From NCBI GenBank assembly GCA_027483445.1, contig JAIXUS010000069.1:1-64000 (forward strand): a DNA stretch of 64,000 nt, written 5' to 3'. The DNA comes from Bacteroidota bacterium (GTDB lineage Bacteria > Bacteroidota > Bacteroidia > M30B66). This document shows, one piece after another, positions 17,708 through 26,773 of this stretch. The stretch's first letter is position 1; every line of letters starts with the position of its first letter. Position numbers and translations under genes: made by a program. The notes under the pieces were generated by a model that saw nothing but the letters and a program-made list of their open reading frames with translations, had not been told where the DNA came from and made no database searches.

Positions 17708-18070
17708 GTTGAGATTTTATGGGGGTGCCTGAAGGGGTGGCTTCGTGGGGAGGCCGCCCCTTAATTTTTCGGGCCATACCATTCACTCTAAAGCGTTTTT
17801 TTTAGGGCGCCTGCCCGAAAGAGAAATTTCCAACCAACCCCACACCACCGTTCGGGCATCCCGCCATTCGCCTATAGCCCCGTTCGCAGCCAAACCCCAA
17901 ACAAGCCAAACGCACAGCTGCCGGGGGCTGCCGGCTGCTGTCGGTGGCGCAGGCCTTACCCTAAAGCCCTTAGGTAGGCCCTAAAGCCATCAGCCCGATA
18001 GGGCACCCACGAAACATTGACCAACAAAGCGCGTTTACACCCTCGTGATGCACGCATCAATCGTAAACCG
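17708..18070. other. GC-rich intergenic region, repeat-like, no supported gene
   Basis: About 360 bases. Around 17806-17960 lies a GC-rich stretch opening AGGGCGCCTGCCCGAAA and ending near GGTGGCGCAGGCC, which resembles in style the repeats at 46794 and 53567 (GGGCGC-C-TGCC opening). A short open frame (17745-17984) there has no start-site signal or recognisable product and is left out. Confidence 0.5.
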
Positions 18071-18078
18071 TATCTTCG
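18071..18078 (+). promoter_or_regulatory. -7 box TATCTTCG four bases before an ATG
   Basis: TATCTTCG is one base from TAnnTTTG. Only 4 nt separate it from the ATG at 18083, so the transcript would be leaderless or nearly so. No good -33 TTTG is seen. Confidence 0.5.
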
Positions 18079-18082
18079 AAGC

Positions 18083-19936
18083 ATGAAATTTAACCTGTCT
18101 TTTCTCTTACTGCTTCTGGCCTCATCGCTACTCATTGCCCAGCCCGGCAACGAGGGTGCGCCCCAGGAGCAAAGCACCGAAGAGCAACTGGCCGGTCAGT
18201 TCTACAATGCCGGCGAATGGGACAAAGCCTCGGCTGCCTATGAGGAGCTGTACGACAAAAAGCCGGTTAACTTTTACTATACCCAGCTGCTCAATTGCTA
18301 CGTTCAGCTCAAAGATTTTAAGTCGGCCGAAAAGCTGGTGGCCAAGCACGCGCGCCGAAATCCCGGCCAGCCGGCCTATACAGTCGATCTTGCCTGGGTT
18401 TACGAGCAAGCCGGCGATGCCGACAAGGCCAAAAAACAATACAACCGGGCCCTGCGCGATATCGATTTCCAGGACCAACGCGCCGTAGCCGATTTGGCCA
18501 ATGCCCTCGAAGGCCGTAAGCAAACCGACCTGGCCGTAAAAGCCTACGAAGACGCCCGAAAAGCGAGCATCACCGGCTTCGGTTATGAAATTGAGTTGGC
18601 CCGACTGTACGCCAAACAAGACAAAACAGAGCTCGTGCTTCGCGAATACCTCAGCCTGCTCAACATTCAGGGGCCTTTGTATATGGAGCAAATTCAGCAA
18701 AGCCTCCAGGATATACTCGCCGAAGACACCAACGGACAAAAAGCCGAACTCATCCGCACCCAGCTGTTGAGAGAAATCCAAAAATCGCCCGACAACTTCA
18801 TCCTTTCCGAGCTCCTGATTTGGTACCTCGTTCAAAAGCGCGATTTTGAAGGCGCCTTGTTGCAAGCCAAAGCACTCGATAAACGGCTGAAAGAGAACGG
18901 CAGCCGTGTTTATGAATTGGGCCGCCTGGCCATGAGTAACGATCAGTTCGAGGCCGGGCGTAAGGCTTTTCAATACATCATCGACAAGGGCCCGGGCAAC
19001 GATCTGTACATTTATGCGCGGAAAGAACTCGCCGTTTCGTGGTTTAAAAAGCTCACCCGCACCGCCAACTACGAACCCGAAGAGCTCGCCGAGCTGCACA
19101 AATTACTCGACGACACCTATAAGGAGCTGGGCGTGAATGAAAATTCGGCCCATGTCGGAATTCGTAAAGCAAGGGTTGAAGCCTTTTATCAAAACCAGCC
19201 AGAGCCTGCACTTGCACTGCTCGAAGGCTTGCTAAATCCTCAAGCCGGACTCACACCCCGCACCGCAGCAGAGGTAAAACTCGAAATGGCCGACATTCAG
19301 CTTATGGCAGGCGAAGAATGGGAGGCGACTTTGCTGTATTCGCAGGTGGAGAAAGCCATGAAAACCGATACTCTCGGCCAGGAAGCCAAGTTCCGCAATG
19401 CCCGCCTGGCCTACTACAAAGGCGAATTTGATTGGGCCAAGGCTCAGCTTGATGTGCTCAAGGCTGCCACTTCTAAACTCATTGCCAACGATGCCCTCGA
19501 GCTGAGCTTATTGATTGGCGACAACCTCAACTTCGACACCACCGGCGAGGCCCTGCGCATGTTTGCCCGCGCCGACCTCGCCTACTTTCAAAACCGCTTT
19601 TCGAAGGCCTTAGAAATCCTCGATTCGCTACAAACAGGCTTTCCCGAATCAACTCTCGGCGACGATCTGTTGTATCGCCGGGCCCGCATTTTTATGCGCC
19701 AAACCCGCTTCAAAGAGGCCGCCGAACAGCTTGAAAAAATCCTGCTTAGCTACCGCAGCGACATTCTCGCCGACAACGCGCTTTTCATGTTGGCCGAACT
19801 GCAAGAGTTCGAGTTTAAAGACACCAACAAGGCCATGGAGCTTTACAAAGAGCTCCTCACCGAATTCCCGGGCTCGCTTTATGTTGTAGAAGCCCGTAAG
19901 CGTTTCCGCAACCTGCGCGGCGACGTGGTGCAGTAG
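18083..19936 (+). CDS. exported TPR-repeat protein
   Basis: 617 aa from the ATG at 18083, which opens the signal peptide MKFNLSFLLLLLASSLLIAQ; an upstream in-frame ATG at 18017 lies before the promoter box. The mature protein is almost wholly helical tetratricopeptide repeats, with recurrent A-x3-Y/W pairs such as LAGQFYNAGEWDKASAAYEE, LAWVYEQAGDADKAKKQYNR and, near the end, LYRRARIFMRQTRFKEAAEQ. TPR superhelices are scaffolds for protein complexes in the periplasm. No enzyme domain is present. It stands alone between repeat-bearing gaps, so its partner is unknown. Confidence 0.82.
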   Translation: MKFNLSFLLLLLASSLLIAQPGNEGAPQEQSTEEQLAGQFYNAGEWDKASAAYEELYDKKPVNFYYTQLLNCYVQLKDFKSAEKLVAKHARRNPGQPAYTVDLAWVYEQAGDADKAKKQYNRALRDIDFQDQRAVADLANALEGRKQTDLAVKAYEDARKASITGFGYEIELARLYAKQDKTELVLREYLSLLNIQGPLYMEQIQQSLQDILAEDTNGQKAELIRTQLLREIQKSPDNFILSELLIWYLVQKRDFEGALLQAKALDKRLKENGSRVYELGRLAMSNDQFEAGRKAFQYIIDKGPGNDLYIYARKELAVSWFKKLTRTANYEPEELAELHKLLDDTYKELGVNENSAHVGIRKARVEAFYQNQPEPALALLEGLLNPQAGLTPRTAAEVKLEMADIQLMAGEEWEATLLYSQVEKAMKTDTLGQEAKFRNARLAYYKGEFDWAKAQLDVLKAATSKLIANDALELSLLIGDNLNFDTTGEALRMFARADLAYFQNRFSKALEILDSLQTGFPESTLGDDLLYRRARIFMRQTRFKEAAEQLEKILLSYRSDILADNALFMLAELQEFEFKDTNKAMELYKELLTEFPGSLYVVEARKRFRNLRGDVVQ

Positions 19937-20503
19937 AAGAGTATCGAAGCACAGACATTGGAGGCGCTAACGCGTTCTACTTTATCGGTAGTGGTTCTAA
20001 ATTTCCTTCCCACCGAAAACTCCGTTTTTGCCTTAAGTTGGGCTTACCGAAAAAGTCAGAAATTCGGTAGATGCGAGGCGAAAGTCGAACCTGTATATTG
20101 AATACTGCAAGCCGCGGGCAACGAAGCAGATGATGTATTTCTGGCTAACGAAAAATTGAACTTCATGGATTTTCAAAAGCTCGACTAAAACCCTTGCATT
20201 AAGCAACATTCAAACAGGGAATAAAATGTTGTAAATAAACATATTGAGTGTTTTTCGGTAAGCCCTATATAACGTTATCGAAAAGGCAAAAACGCACCAA
20301 TAGGTGCATCGCTTTAACGTTACACTTTTTAGCGGGTACAAAGTAGCTGTTGTGTGACTCGGTTAAATCAAGTTATGTGGGAAGCGCCGTTTGCATTAAT
20401 CCGCCTTTCTCTTTTCGGTACCGCCAAAAGCACTATCATTGCCAGGGCTTGCTCTTTTTACTATTATTTTATTTATTAAACTATGTTAAATTTCATTTGA
20501 ACA
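19937..20503. other. intergenic region before the T9SS operon
   Basis: About 570 bases without a supported gene. It holds R1 repeat copy 2 (20109-20264) and two TAACGTTA palindromes at about 20269-20276 and 20318-20325. Composition turns AT-rich towards the operon promoter. Confidence 0.6.
20109..20264 (+). repeat. dispersed repeat family R1, copy 2
   Basis: Aligns with the minus strand of 4611-4790 over its full length, with an internal deletion and stop codons in the frame that is open in copy 1. Confidence 0.65.
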
Positions 20504-20535
20504 TTTGGAAAATCGAAAACATTGTCTAAACTTTG
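20504..20535 (+). promoter_or_regulatory. probable promoter of the T9SS cargo operon
   Basis: TTTG at 20504-20507, 19 bases, then TAAACTTTG at 20527-20535, which is TAnnTTTG with one extra base. The first start codon is at 20560. Confidence 0.5.
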
Positions 20536-20559
20536 AATTTAAATTTAAAACCTAAAGTC

Positions 20560-20808
20560 ATGAGTAGATATGTACTTTCATTATTCACGTTATTGTTTGC
20601 GTGGAATACAGTGAATGCCCAAGCTCCTGTTCAGTTTTTTGTTGAGCAATTACCCGGCGAGGCCACAATACAAATTGCAACAAGCAACGGCGAAACGCAC
20701 CAAGAAACGATTCAGCTAAGTCAACTTTCAAAAGGAATTTATTTATGTCAGGTGTATCTAGCAAATGGAGAACCTATTGGCTTCGAAAGAATTGTAATTT
20801 CCAAATGA
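20560..20808 (+). CDS. mini-protein: signal peptide joined to the end of a T9SS sorting domain
   Basis: 82 aa from the ATG at 20560 (a TTG at 20533 overlaps the promoter). Signal peptide MSRYVLSLFTLLFAWNTVNA, then a 60-residue segment ending LSKGIYLCQVYLANGEPIGF-ERIVISK, the last strands of a T9SS type A sorting domain. The YPNP motif that normally opens that domain is absent. With a leader and a sorting tail but no cargo, it may be a deletion product of a larger gene or a small exported peptide. Its stop overlaps the next start (ATGA), so it is the first gene of the operon. Confidence 0.6.
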   Translation: MSRYVLSLFTLLFAWNTVNAQAPVQFFVEQLPGEATIQIATSNGETHQETIQLSQLSKGIYLCQVYLANGEPIGFERIVISK

Positions 20809-22247
20809 AAGGATTAACCACTCTTTTATTTCTTTTTTTACTTTCTTTTTTAGAGGCTCAAATACCAACCTTTTCGCGAACGTATGCAGACACGGCTAAC
20901 TTTGCAGGTAATTCTAGGAGGGCTATAGAAATCCAAAGCGGGACATATTTTTTGGCCAGTGCTGGGCATAGTCTATTCGTAAATGAGGGTGGATTTCAGC
21001 GTTTGTCTAAGGTAGATTTAATTGGAGACATGTTTGAAGATGTCTTTTTTTATACTAACTCTCGTCGCTTCTTTTTTTTCTGCTCAGTTATTCAGGCCAG
21101 CGATAATGATTTGATTGTATTTAATACTCGTTCCACAATTGGGGCTATGGGTGGTAATCAAATCTTTGCAATGAAAATTAGCCCCGATTTATTGGATACT
21201 TCATGGATTTATTATCACAACGATTCTACTCATTTTGACACGCCTGATGATATAATTGAAACAACTGATGGGAACTTTGCTTTAATTGCTACACGATCTT
21301 ATATCGGACAAGATGATTTTGATGCGATATTTCTGGAGTTAAATAGCAACGGTCAACTCTTGCACGAAACAATAGTTGATGTGGGTATTGCCAATATGGC
21401 TCACAGTATGGTGGAGACTAGTTCCGGAAAAATTATTATTAATGGGAATACCGCAGAAACTTTAGGGGGCAATGGATTGAAGGTATATTCAGCTACACTT
21501 AATTCAGAACGTGTTGTAGAATCTACCTTTTTTTTACCACAACTATCAGAAGGTGGTATGAGCCGATTTGGGTCGGATAAATTGGTGTTTTCGGGATATG
21601 ATAATTCAAGCTTAGCTCCCAAAGCAGTAATGACCAATAACTCAGGATCAGTAATTTGGAATAAAACGTATGGAGTATCTCCATATTCAGCGGTGAATTA
21701 CATAGGACGCAAAACCATTGATGGGAGTATAGTAATGGTTGGAATAACCGACCTTACGGTGAACAGTGGCTTTATCATGAAGGCCGACTCATTAGGAAAT
21801 TTGCTGTGGAAAAGAAGTTATGACCACGGTCCGGGTTCGGATTTTTTCATGGATTTTATTGAAACAAGCGATGGAGGATTATTGGTTACAGGTGCTGCAA
21901 GCAATGCAATAAGTGGCCAAGATGTTTGGCTATTAAAACTCGATGCCGACGGTTGTTTAAACCCACAAGATTGCGAAGTGGGCATTACCGATATGCCCTT
22001 GCCTGATGTTCTAACCATTTATCCCAACCCGGCAAGCGAGTACCTGAACCTTAAAATTGAACAAGGCCAAGGCACATACATTGTTCTTTTGCACGATGCC
22101 ACCGGCCGTTTGGTGCAACACGCAACCCTTACTGGCATTGGCACCCATTTACTGGAGGTAAATCAACTCCAAACCGGTGTGTATATCTGCACGGTGCGCG
22201 CCGCTAACGGCGATTTGATGGGACATGAACGCATTGTAATTCGATAA
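20805..22247 (+). CDS. T9SS cargo, beta-propeller-like, with type A sorting domain
   Basis: 480 aa from the ATG at 20805 (ATGA overlap with the preceding stop); signal peptide MKGLTTLLFLFLLSFLEAQ. The mature protein opens FSRTYADT and has repeated propeller-like blades (for example IIETTDGNFALIATRSY, IETSDGGLLVTGAASNA, DVWLLKLDADGCL). The C-terminus has YPNPASEYLNL, HDATGRLVQ and LQTGVYICTVRAANGDLMGH, a complete T9SS type A sorting domain. Probably a surface or secreted protein; binding partner unknown. Two paralogues follow in the same operon. Confidence 0.8.
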   Translation: MKGLTTLLFLFLLSFLEAQIPTFSRTYADTANFAGNSRRAIEIQSGTYFLASAGHSLFVNEGGFQRLSKVDLIGDMFEDVFFYTNSRRFFFFCSVIQASDNDLIVFNTRSTIGAMGGNQIFAMKISPDLLDTSWIYYHNDSTHFDTPDDIIETTDGNFALIATRSYIGQDDFDAIFLELNSNGQLLHETIVDVGIANMAHSMVETSSGKIIINGNTAETLGGNGLKVYSATLNSERVVESTFFLPQLSEGGMSRFGSDKLVFSGYDNSSLAPKAVMTNNSGSVIWNKTYGVSPYSAVNYIGRKTIDGSIVMVGITDLTVNSGFIMKADSLGNLLWKRSYDHGPGSDFFMDFIETSDGGLLVTGAASNAISGQDVWLLKLDADGCLNPQDCEVGITDMPLPDVLTIYPNPASEYLNLKIEQGQGTYIVLLHDATGRLVQHATLTGIGTHLLEVNQLQTGVYICTVRAANGDLMGHERIVIR

Positions 22248-22248
22248 A

Positions 22249-23691
22249 ATGAAAGTATTTTTTTTATTTTTAGGTCTTTTTTTCTCGAAGGAAATTTTCG
22301 CCCAAAACACCTTTAGTCGCACTTATGCCGATACCTTTCGGATGACGGCAGTGAATAGTAGAGTAATTGAATTGCCAGATTCTACATACATGATTGCCGT
22401 TTCGGGAATTCAGGGCTCCGTACCTGGTTCCTATTGCAGAATCTTGAATGTGGATAAACAAGGTGAAGTAATTCGGGATAAATTTGAATATGTGGAATAT
22501 TCGCGATTTAATGGTACTGCACAATTAATTCAATCGCATGACGGTAATTTTGTTTTGGCAGATTCGCGTTTAGTTACTTGGGGCATTGCAACAACCAGAA
22601 TAACATTGTTTAAATTCGATGAAATGCTAAGCGATACCTTGTGGTGTTTTGTGAACGAAGATTCTGTTTGGTTTGATATTCCAGTGGACTTTATTGAATG
22701 TTCAAACCACGATTTGGTACTCATTTCATCTCGGGCTTCGGTAAATTCGCCCGACAGTATGAAAACTGTTTTTATTCGACTGAGCGAATCTGGTGTTTTA
22801 CTCTCAAAGAAGATTTACAGTTTCACAAAAGAAGTAATGGGTCGAGGAATTGTAGAATTAGGCGATGGGAATTTTCTCATTGGTGGCTCCAAGCAAGATG
22901 AGGGCGAACAATTACATGGTCTATTATTTATGGTAGATTCTTTAGGCAACCTCCTTTGGCAGCGCGATTACATGCAACTCATCGCCAATGGTTTGAGTTT
23001 ATATGATTCCTCCAGTGTGCTGTTAAGCGGCTATGTGCCGGCCTCAAGCAGTAGACCACGATTATTGCGCCTTAATGTGGAAAATGGCGATATTATTTTT
23101 GACAAGCAAAATAACTATACGCAGAGTGCACTACTTTACATATCGCGCAAAGTTTCTAATGGAGAAATCTTTAGTGTGGGTTTAACCTCCAACACCACCG
23201 AAAGCAATTCCGGCTTTTACATGCGCACTGATTCAATGGGTAACCCTATTTATTTGCGAAGGGTAAATTACCTGAACGAAGTAGATTTCTTTTTAGATTT
23301 TATAGAAACCAGCGATGGGGGCATTTTAATAAACGGCGCTGCAGCCGATACCCCCGAAGATGGCGGCCAAAACCTCTGGCTCGTAAAGCTCGATAGCATG
23401 GGCTGTTTAGAGCCTGATTGTTGGGTTGGCGTTGAGCAAGCCGAAGCCAACACCCTGGGCGTGGCGGTGTACCCCAACCCGGCTACCGATTGGCTGTATT
23501 TAAAATACGACAACACCCGCAAAATTACCCTCGAAATCTTCAACCTCAGCGGCCAACGCGTGCTCCAACACCAACACATGGCCCCGAAAGAAAGCATCGA
23601 AATTTCGCAGCTCCCCGCAGGGCTGTATTTGCTAAGGTTTGTAGATGAATTGGGCAATGTGGCAACGGAGAAAATAATTGTGGAAAGATGA
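22249..23691 (+). CDS. T9SS cargo paralogue, beta-propeller-like, type A sorting domain
   Basis: 480 aa, starting 1 nt after the preceding stop. Signal peptide MKVFFLFLGLFFSKEIFAQ, then FSRTYADTF as in its neighbours, propeller-like blades (FIECSNHDLVLISSRA, FIETSDGGILINGAAA, NLWLVKLDSMGCLEP) and a sorting domain (YPNPATDWLYLKYD, FNLSGQRVLQHQ, LPAGLYLLRFVDELGN). The 5' part is AT-rich, while the 3' ~324 bases are GC-rich and nearly identical to the end of the gene at 24137, which suggests exchange of this domain between paralogues. Confidence 0.8.
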   Translation: MKVFFLFLGLFFSKEIFAQNTFSRTYADTFRMTAVNSRVIELPDSTYMIAVSGIQGSVPGSYCRILNVDKQGEVIRDKFEYVEYSRFNGTAQLIQSHDGNFVLADSRLVTWGIATTRITLFKFDEMLSDTLWCFVNEDSVWFDIPVDFIECSNHDLVLISSRASVNSPDSMKTVFIRLSESGVLLSKKIYSFTKEVMGRGIVELGDGNFLIGGSKQDEGEQLHGLLFMVDSLGNLLWQRDYMQLIANGLSLYDSSSVLLSGYVPASSSRPRLLRLNVENGDIIFDKQNNYTQSALLYISRKVSNGEIFSVGLTSNTTESNSGFYMRTDSMGNPIYLRRVNYLNEVDFFLDFIETSDGGILINGAAADTPEDGGQNLWLVKLDSMGCLEPDCWVGVEQAEANTLGVAVYPNPATDWLYLKYDNTRKITLEIFNLSGQRVLQHQHMAPKESIEISQLPAGLYLLRFVDELGNVATEKIIVER

Positions 23692-24140
23692 ACAGGCTAC
23701 AACTCAACAGCTCACAGTTGGCTCAAATTCAGCAATGGGCCAATGCGGAATCCGAAATTCAACACTTAGCGCTTAATGTGTTGGCATTAAGAGGCGATAC
23801 TGTGTTGAATGAATTGCCTGAATTTTCGAATCCCCCTTTAGCAAAGTTTGCACATACTGGTTTTATTGCTCCAAATGGAATTGTCGATACTCAAACCAGT
23901 ATTTCTGTATTCCCCAACCCATCCAATGGCTTGTTTACACTGGAGTTAGAAAATGAATTAGAGAACTTACGCGTAGGTGTGTATGATGTAACAGGTCGTA
24001 ATGTGTTTGAATATCAATGGCGCAATAAAGCAAAAACACAAACCATTTCTTTGCAGCATCTTTCGCATGGTGTTTATTATTTGCAAGTGCGTTCAGGAAA
24101 TCAATTCATCGGAGTAAAACCAGTTGTAATACAGCCATGA
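23688..24140 (+). CDS. T9SS sorting-domain fragment without a signal peptide
   Basis: 150 aa, ATGA overlap with the preceding gene. The N-terminus (MNRLQLNSSQLAQIQQWANA) is polar, with no Sec leader. Residues ~75-150 are a full type A sorting domain: FPNPSNGLFTLELEN, VYDVTGRNVFEY and LSHGVYYLQVRS. The part before it resembles the tail of a larger cargo protein. Because T9SS cargo must first pass through Sec, this product should stay in the cytoplasm unless made as part of a fusion. It is most simply a remnant of a gene whose 5' end was replaced; the intact frame and overlapping start keep open that it is translated. Confidence 0.55.
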   Translation: MNRLQLNSSQLAQIQQWANAESEIQHLALNVLALRGDTVLNELPEFSNPPLAKFAHTGFIAPNGIVDTQTSISVFPNPSNGLFTLELENELENLRVGVYDVTGRNVFEYQWRNKAKTQTISLQHLSHGVYYLQVRSGNQFIGVKPVVIQP

Positions 24141-25573
24141 AGAGGCAACTATATTTTTGGGGCCTATTTCTGGTTTTGTTTACCGGATTATCCGCGGCAC
24201 AACCTATCACGTTTTCTCGCACCTATCAGGATACATTGAACTGGCCTTCTATTTCAAACGATGTTCTTGAATTGAATAGTAGTTTTTATTGCTTGAGTAT
24301 AAGTCCTTCAGCGAACGCTTCCTATTCAATGTTATTAAACGTTAATAATGAAGGAGAAATTAATCAAAGAAATTTTATTCCTAGAAATGCAAATGCTCAA
24401 TTAAGGGGAGGTGCAACGATGGAAAAGGCCTCAGATGGTAATTTTTATACCTTAGTTGCAGAGCGTCTAGTAAGCAACCCAAGTATAAATAATTTAAATC
24501 TATGCAAATATTCTACAAGTCTTGATACAATTTGGAACCTACAAAATTCAGATAGCACTTCACAAGATTTCGCTGGCAGCATGATTGTGAATTTAAATTA
24601 TGTTTATTGTTCTGGATATAGAAGAATTCCGAATACCAATCCCTCCAAGTTTAGAGGCATAATATTAATTTCGGATGAAAATGGAAACCAATCTCGATTC
24701 AATGAATACAATATAGATGATATTTCGCATGGTTTTAATACCATCGCTTCTGGGCTCAACAATACGTATTATTTAGGTGGTTTGCGTTACGACTCCTTAT
24801 ACCATGGCTTGGTTGTAAAAACCGATTCTTTGGGCAATATGCTTTGGCACCGCTGGTATCCTGAACTTTGGGGGGCCAATATCAATTCGTTGTCTGATTC
24901 AACGTACTTGCTAACCAGCTGGACTCCCGATGGATATGGTAGCATGTTGACAAAGATTAATGGTAATGGGGATGTAATATGGCAACGAACTTATTCCTAT
25001 GGGACAGCTCTTGCGCTATACACTTCCATTCAAACGTTTGATTCAGGGATAGTTTCTGTTGGAATTACAGGTGTTTCAGATGCTAATGGTGATGATGCTT
25101 ACATCCAAAAAGTAGATGCGGCGGGCAATTTACTTTGGCAAAAGTCATTCAATGGAGTGGCTTCCGGTGTAGATTTTTTCTCGAGCGTAATCGAAACCTC
25201 CGATGGGGGTTTATTAATCAATGGTTCAACAAACGAAGGCCTTGCCGGCGGCCAAAACCTCTGGCTCGTAAAGCTCGATAGCATGGGCTGTTTAGAGCCC
25301 AACTGCTGGGTGGGCGTTGAGCAAGCCGAAGCCAACACCCTGGGCGTGGCGGTGTACCCCAACCCGGCTAGCGATTGGCTGTATTTAAAATACGACAATA
25401 CCCATAAAATCACCCTCGAAATCTTCAACCTCAGCGGCCAACGCGTGCTCCACCACCAACACATGGCGCCCAAAGAAGGTATTGAAATTTCGCAGCTCCC
25501 CGCCGGGCTGTATTTGTTAAGGTTTGTAGATGAAATGGGCAATGTGGCAACGGAGAAAATAATTGTGGAATAG
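24137..25573 (+). CDS. T9SS cargo paralogue, beta-propeller-like, type A sorting domain
   Basis: 478 aa, starting inside the preceding stop (ATGA). Signal peptide MKRQLYFWGLFLVLFTGLSA, then FSRTYQDTLN. It has propeller-like blades (VIETSDGGLLINGSTNEG, NLWLVKLDSMGCLEP) and a sorting domain (YPNPASDWLYLKYD, FNLSGQRVLHHQ, LPAGLYLLRFVDEMGN). The final ~324 bases match those of the gene at 22249 with about 20 mismatches and no gaps, whereas the first 1000 bases are only distantly similar. Last gene of the operon. Confidence 0.8.
   Translation: MKRQLYFWGLFLVLFTGLSAAQPITFSRTYQDTLNWPSISNDVLELNSSFYCLSISPSANASYSMLLNVNNEGEINQRNFIPRNANAQLRGGATMEKASDGNFYTLVAERLVSNPSINNLNLCKYSTSLDTIWNLQNSDSTSQDFAGSMIVNLNYVYCSGYRRIPNTNPSKFRGIILISDENGNQSRFNEYNIDDISHGFNTIASGLNNTYYLGGLRYDSLYHGLVVKTDSLGNMLWHRWYPELWGANINSLSDSTYLLTSWTPDGYGSMLTKINGNGDVIWQRTYSYGTALALYTSIQTFDSGIVSVGITGVSDANGDDAYIQKVDAAGNLLWQKSFNGVASGVDFFSSVIETSDGGLLINGSTNEGLAGGQNLWLVKLDSMGCLEPNCWVGVEQAEANTLGVAVYPNPASDWLYLKYDNTHKITLEIFNLSGQRVLHHQHMAPKEGIEISQLPAGLYLLRFVDEMGNVATEKIIVE
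25247..25570 (+). repeat. near-identical sorting-domain cassette, second copy of 23362-23685
   Basis: Both copies are 324 bases and align without gaps, with about 20 mismatches counted by eye. The segment codes for NLWLVKLDSMGCLEP through the whole sorting domain. Flanking upstream sequence diverges abruptly. Confidence 0.85.
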
Positions 25574-25612
25574 CGCTGTGTTGAGAGAAAGGTAATTCCT
25601 AAAAGAAGTCGT

Positions 25613-26087
25613 AAGTCTTTGGTCTTTAGTACTTAGTATGCGTGCATTTGAGCTGATTCGAGTGGTGTTGAGCGTATCGTGTATACTGAACTTTGTCGTA
25701 AAGCTCAGCTAAGCGGAATTTTTAATTCCGCTTGGAACATCAGCGAATTTGTAATTCGCTTTTACATTTTTTTCGCTTTCATTCTCAAGCCCCGACGTAT
25801 TCATAGAACTCACAATCCCACCTGAACTCAGTGAAGCTGAATTTATGAATGCGTGTTTGTTTATTCTAAGAATTCATGCTTGCTATGCAGGTGTAATTCC
25901 GCTTGGAATTTCAGCGAATTTGTAATTGAAAAGGAGTCTCAAGTCTTTGGTCTTTAGTACTTAGTATGCGTGCATTTGAGCTGAATCGCTTGGTGTGGAG
26001 TGAGTCGTTTACTGTGCATTTTGTCGCAGAACACTATTTTACCGAACTAAGCGGCAGCGCCCCGACGTATTCATAGAACTCACGATC
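25613..26087. repeat. tandem repeat units X-Y-Z-X-Y (left part of cluster)
   Basis: Three blocks recur in order. X starts AAGTCTTTGGTCTTTAGTAC (25613-25680, 25941-26010). Y starts CCCCGACGTATTCATAGAAC (25789-25818, 26059-26087). Z starts CTCAGTGAAGC (25827-25930). A hairpin AGCGGAATT/AATTCCGCT lies at 25711-25733. The second unit is interrupted after Y by a gene; its Z lies at 26774. No coding potential seen in the repeats. Confidence 0.8.
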
Positions 26088-26102
26088 CTCAGTAGGTTCC
26101 GT

Positions 26103-26648
26103 TTATAGTCCTTCCTGTTGAATCAATGCCAACACTTCGTCAATGCAGCGTTTTTCGGCTTCGAGATAATGTTTTTGGAGCATTTTGCGGTATAACAGTA
26201 AGAAGCGTTTCGAATGCAAATCGCGTTGTAGAACCCGTCTCGCCAATTCGAATTGTTGTTTCATGATGGGGTCGTTGGTTTGGCTATTCGCTTCGTACCA
26301 AAGGCAAAGTGCCAGAAAACGAACGTCGTAGGCATATCGTTCCTCTTGTTCTTTTACCCGATAGTCCAGCATTTCAATGATTTGCTCCATGCGATTTCTC
26401 TTGCGCTTTAGGTGTTGAAGCTGTTTGTCGGCTAAATCGTGATGTGCCTGCGCTATATAGGGCTCGAGCATGTCGACAATTCCTTGTTGCTCGACTTGTT
26501 CGAGGGCTTCAAGCATCACGCGCAAAAGCGCCGTGTTTGCCGATTCCAAACCCGCGTGCAGGCGCCTCGCCTTGGTAGCACTAATGTTGAAAAGTAAGGT
26601 AAGCTGCTGGGGGTAAAGCCCAAAGGTTTCACAGAAATAGCGTGTCAT
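26103..26648 (-). CDS. unknown protein with helix-turn-helix-like N-terminus and coiled coil
   Basis: 181 aa from the ATG at 26648. The frame stays open to 26762, but that extension is a hydrophobic AT-rich stretch that looks like untranslated leader. Residues ~10-45 (YPQQLTLLFNISATKARRLH) could form a helix-turn-helix; the middle (LKRKRNRMEQIIEMLDYRVK) is a charged coiled coil; the rest is helical. No family was recognised. A DNA-binding regulator is one reading. The gene sits alone inside a tandem repeat unit, between two CTCAG pentamers at 26088-26092 and 26774-26778, as if inserted there. Confidence 0.5.
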   Translation of the reverse strand: MTRYFCETFGLYPQQLTLLFNISATKARRLHAGLESANTALLRVMLEALEQVEQQGIVDMLEPYIAQAHHDLADKQLQHLKRKRNRMEQIIEMLDYRVKEQEERYAYDVRFLALCLWYEANSQTNDPIMKQQFELARRVLQRDLHSKRFLLLYRKMLQKHYLEAEKRCIDEVLALIQQEGL

Positions 26649-26773
26649 GTTAGCAATGGGTCTAACGAAGAATAAAAAATACAGAACTAAAAATAACATT
26701 TCGCATAAAAAGAACAAAACAGGAATAAAATAAATTAAACACGATAAAATGTGCAGGGGCAAAAATTTTGATT

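Noticed and set aside
17745-17984. 79-codon frame in the GC-rich gap
   Set aside because: Repeat-like sequence, no leader, no domain, no promoter or ribosome-binding signal.
18128-19099. 323-codon open frame on the minus strand
   Set aside because: Shadow of the TPR protein gene; no domain or leader.
20264-20330. Two TAACGTTA palindromes resembling an integron attC site
   Set aside because: No integrase, no proper R/L box pairs and no cassette series.
26093-26773. Insertion sequence
   Set aside because: No transposase and no terminal inverted repeats; only the flanking CTCAG and the split repeat suggest insertion.
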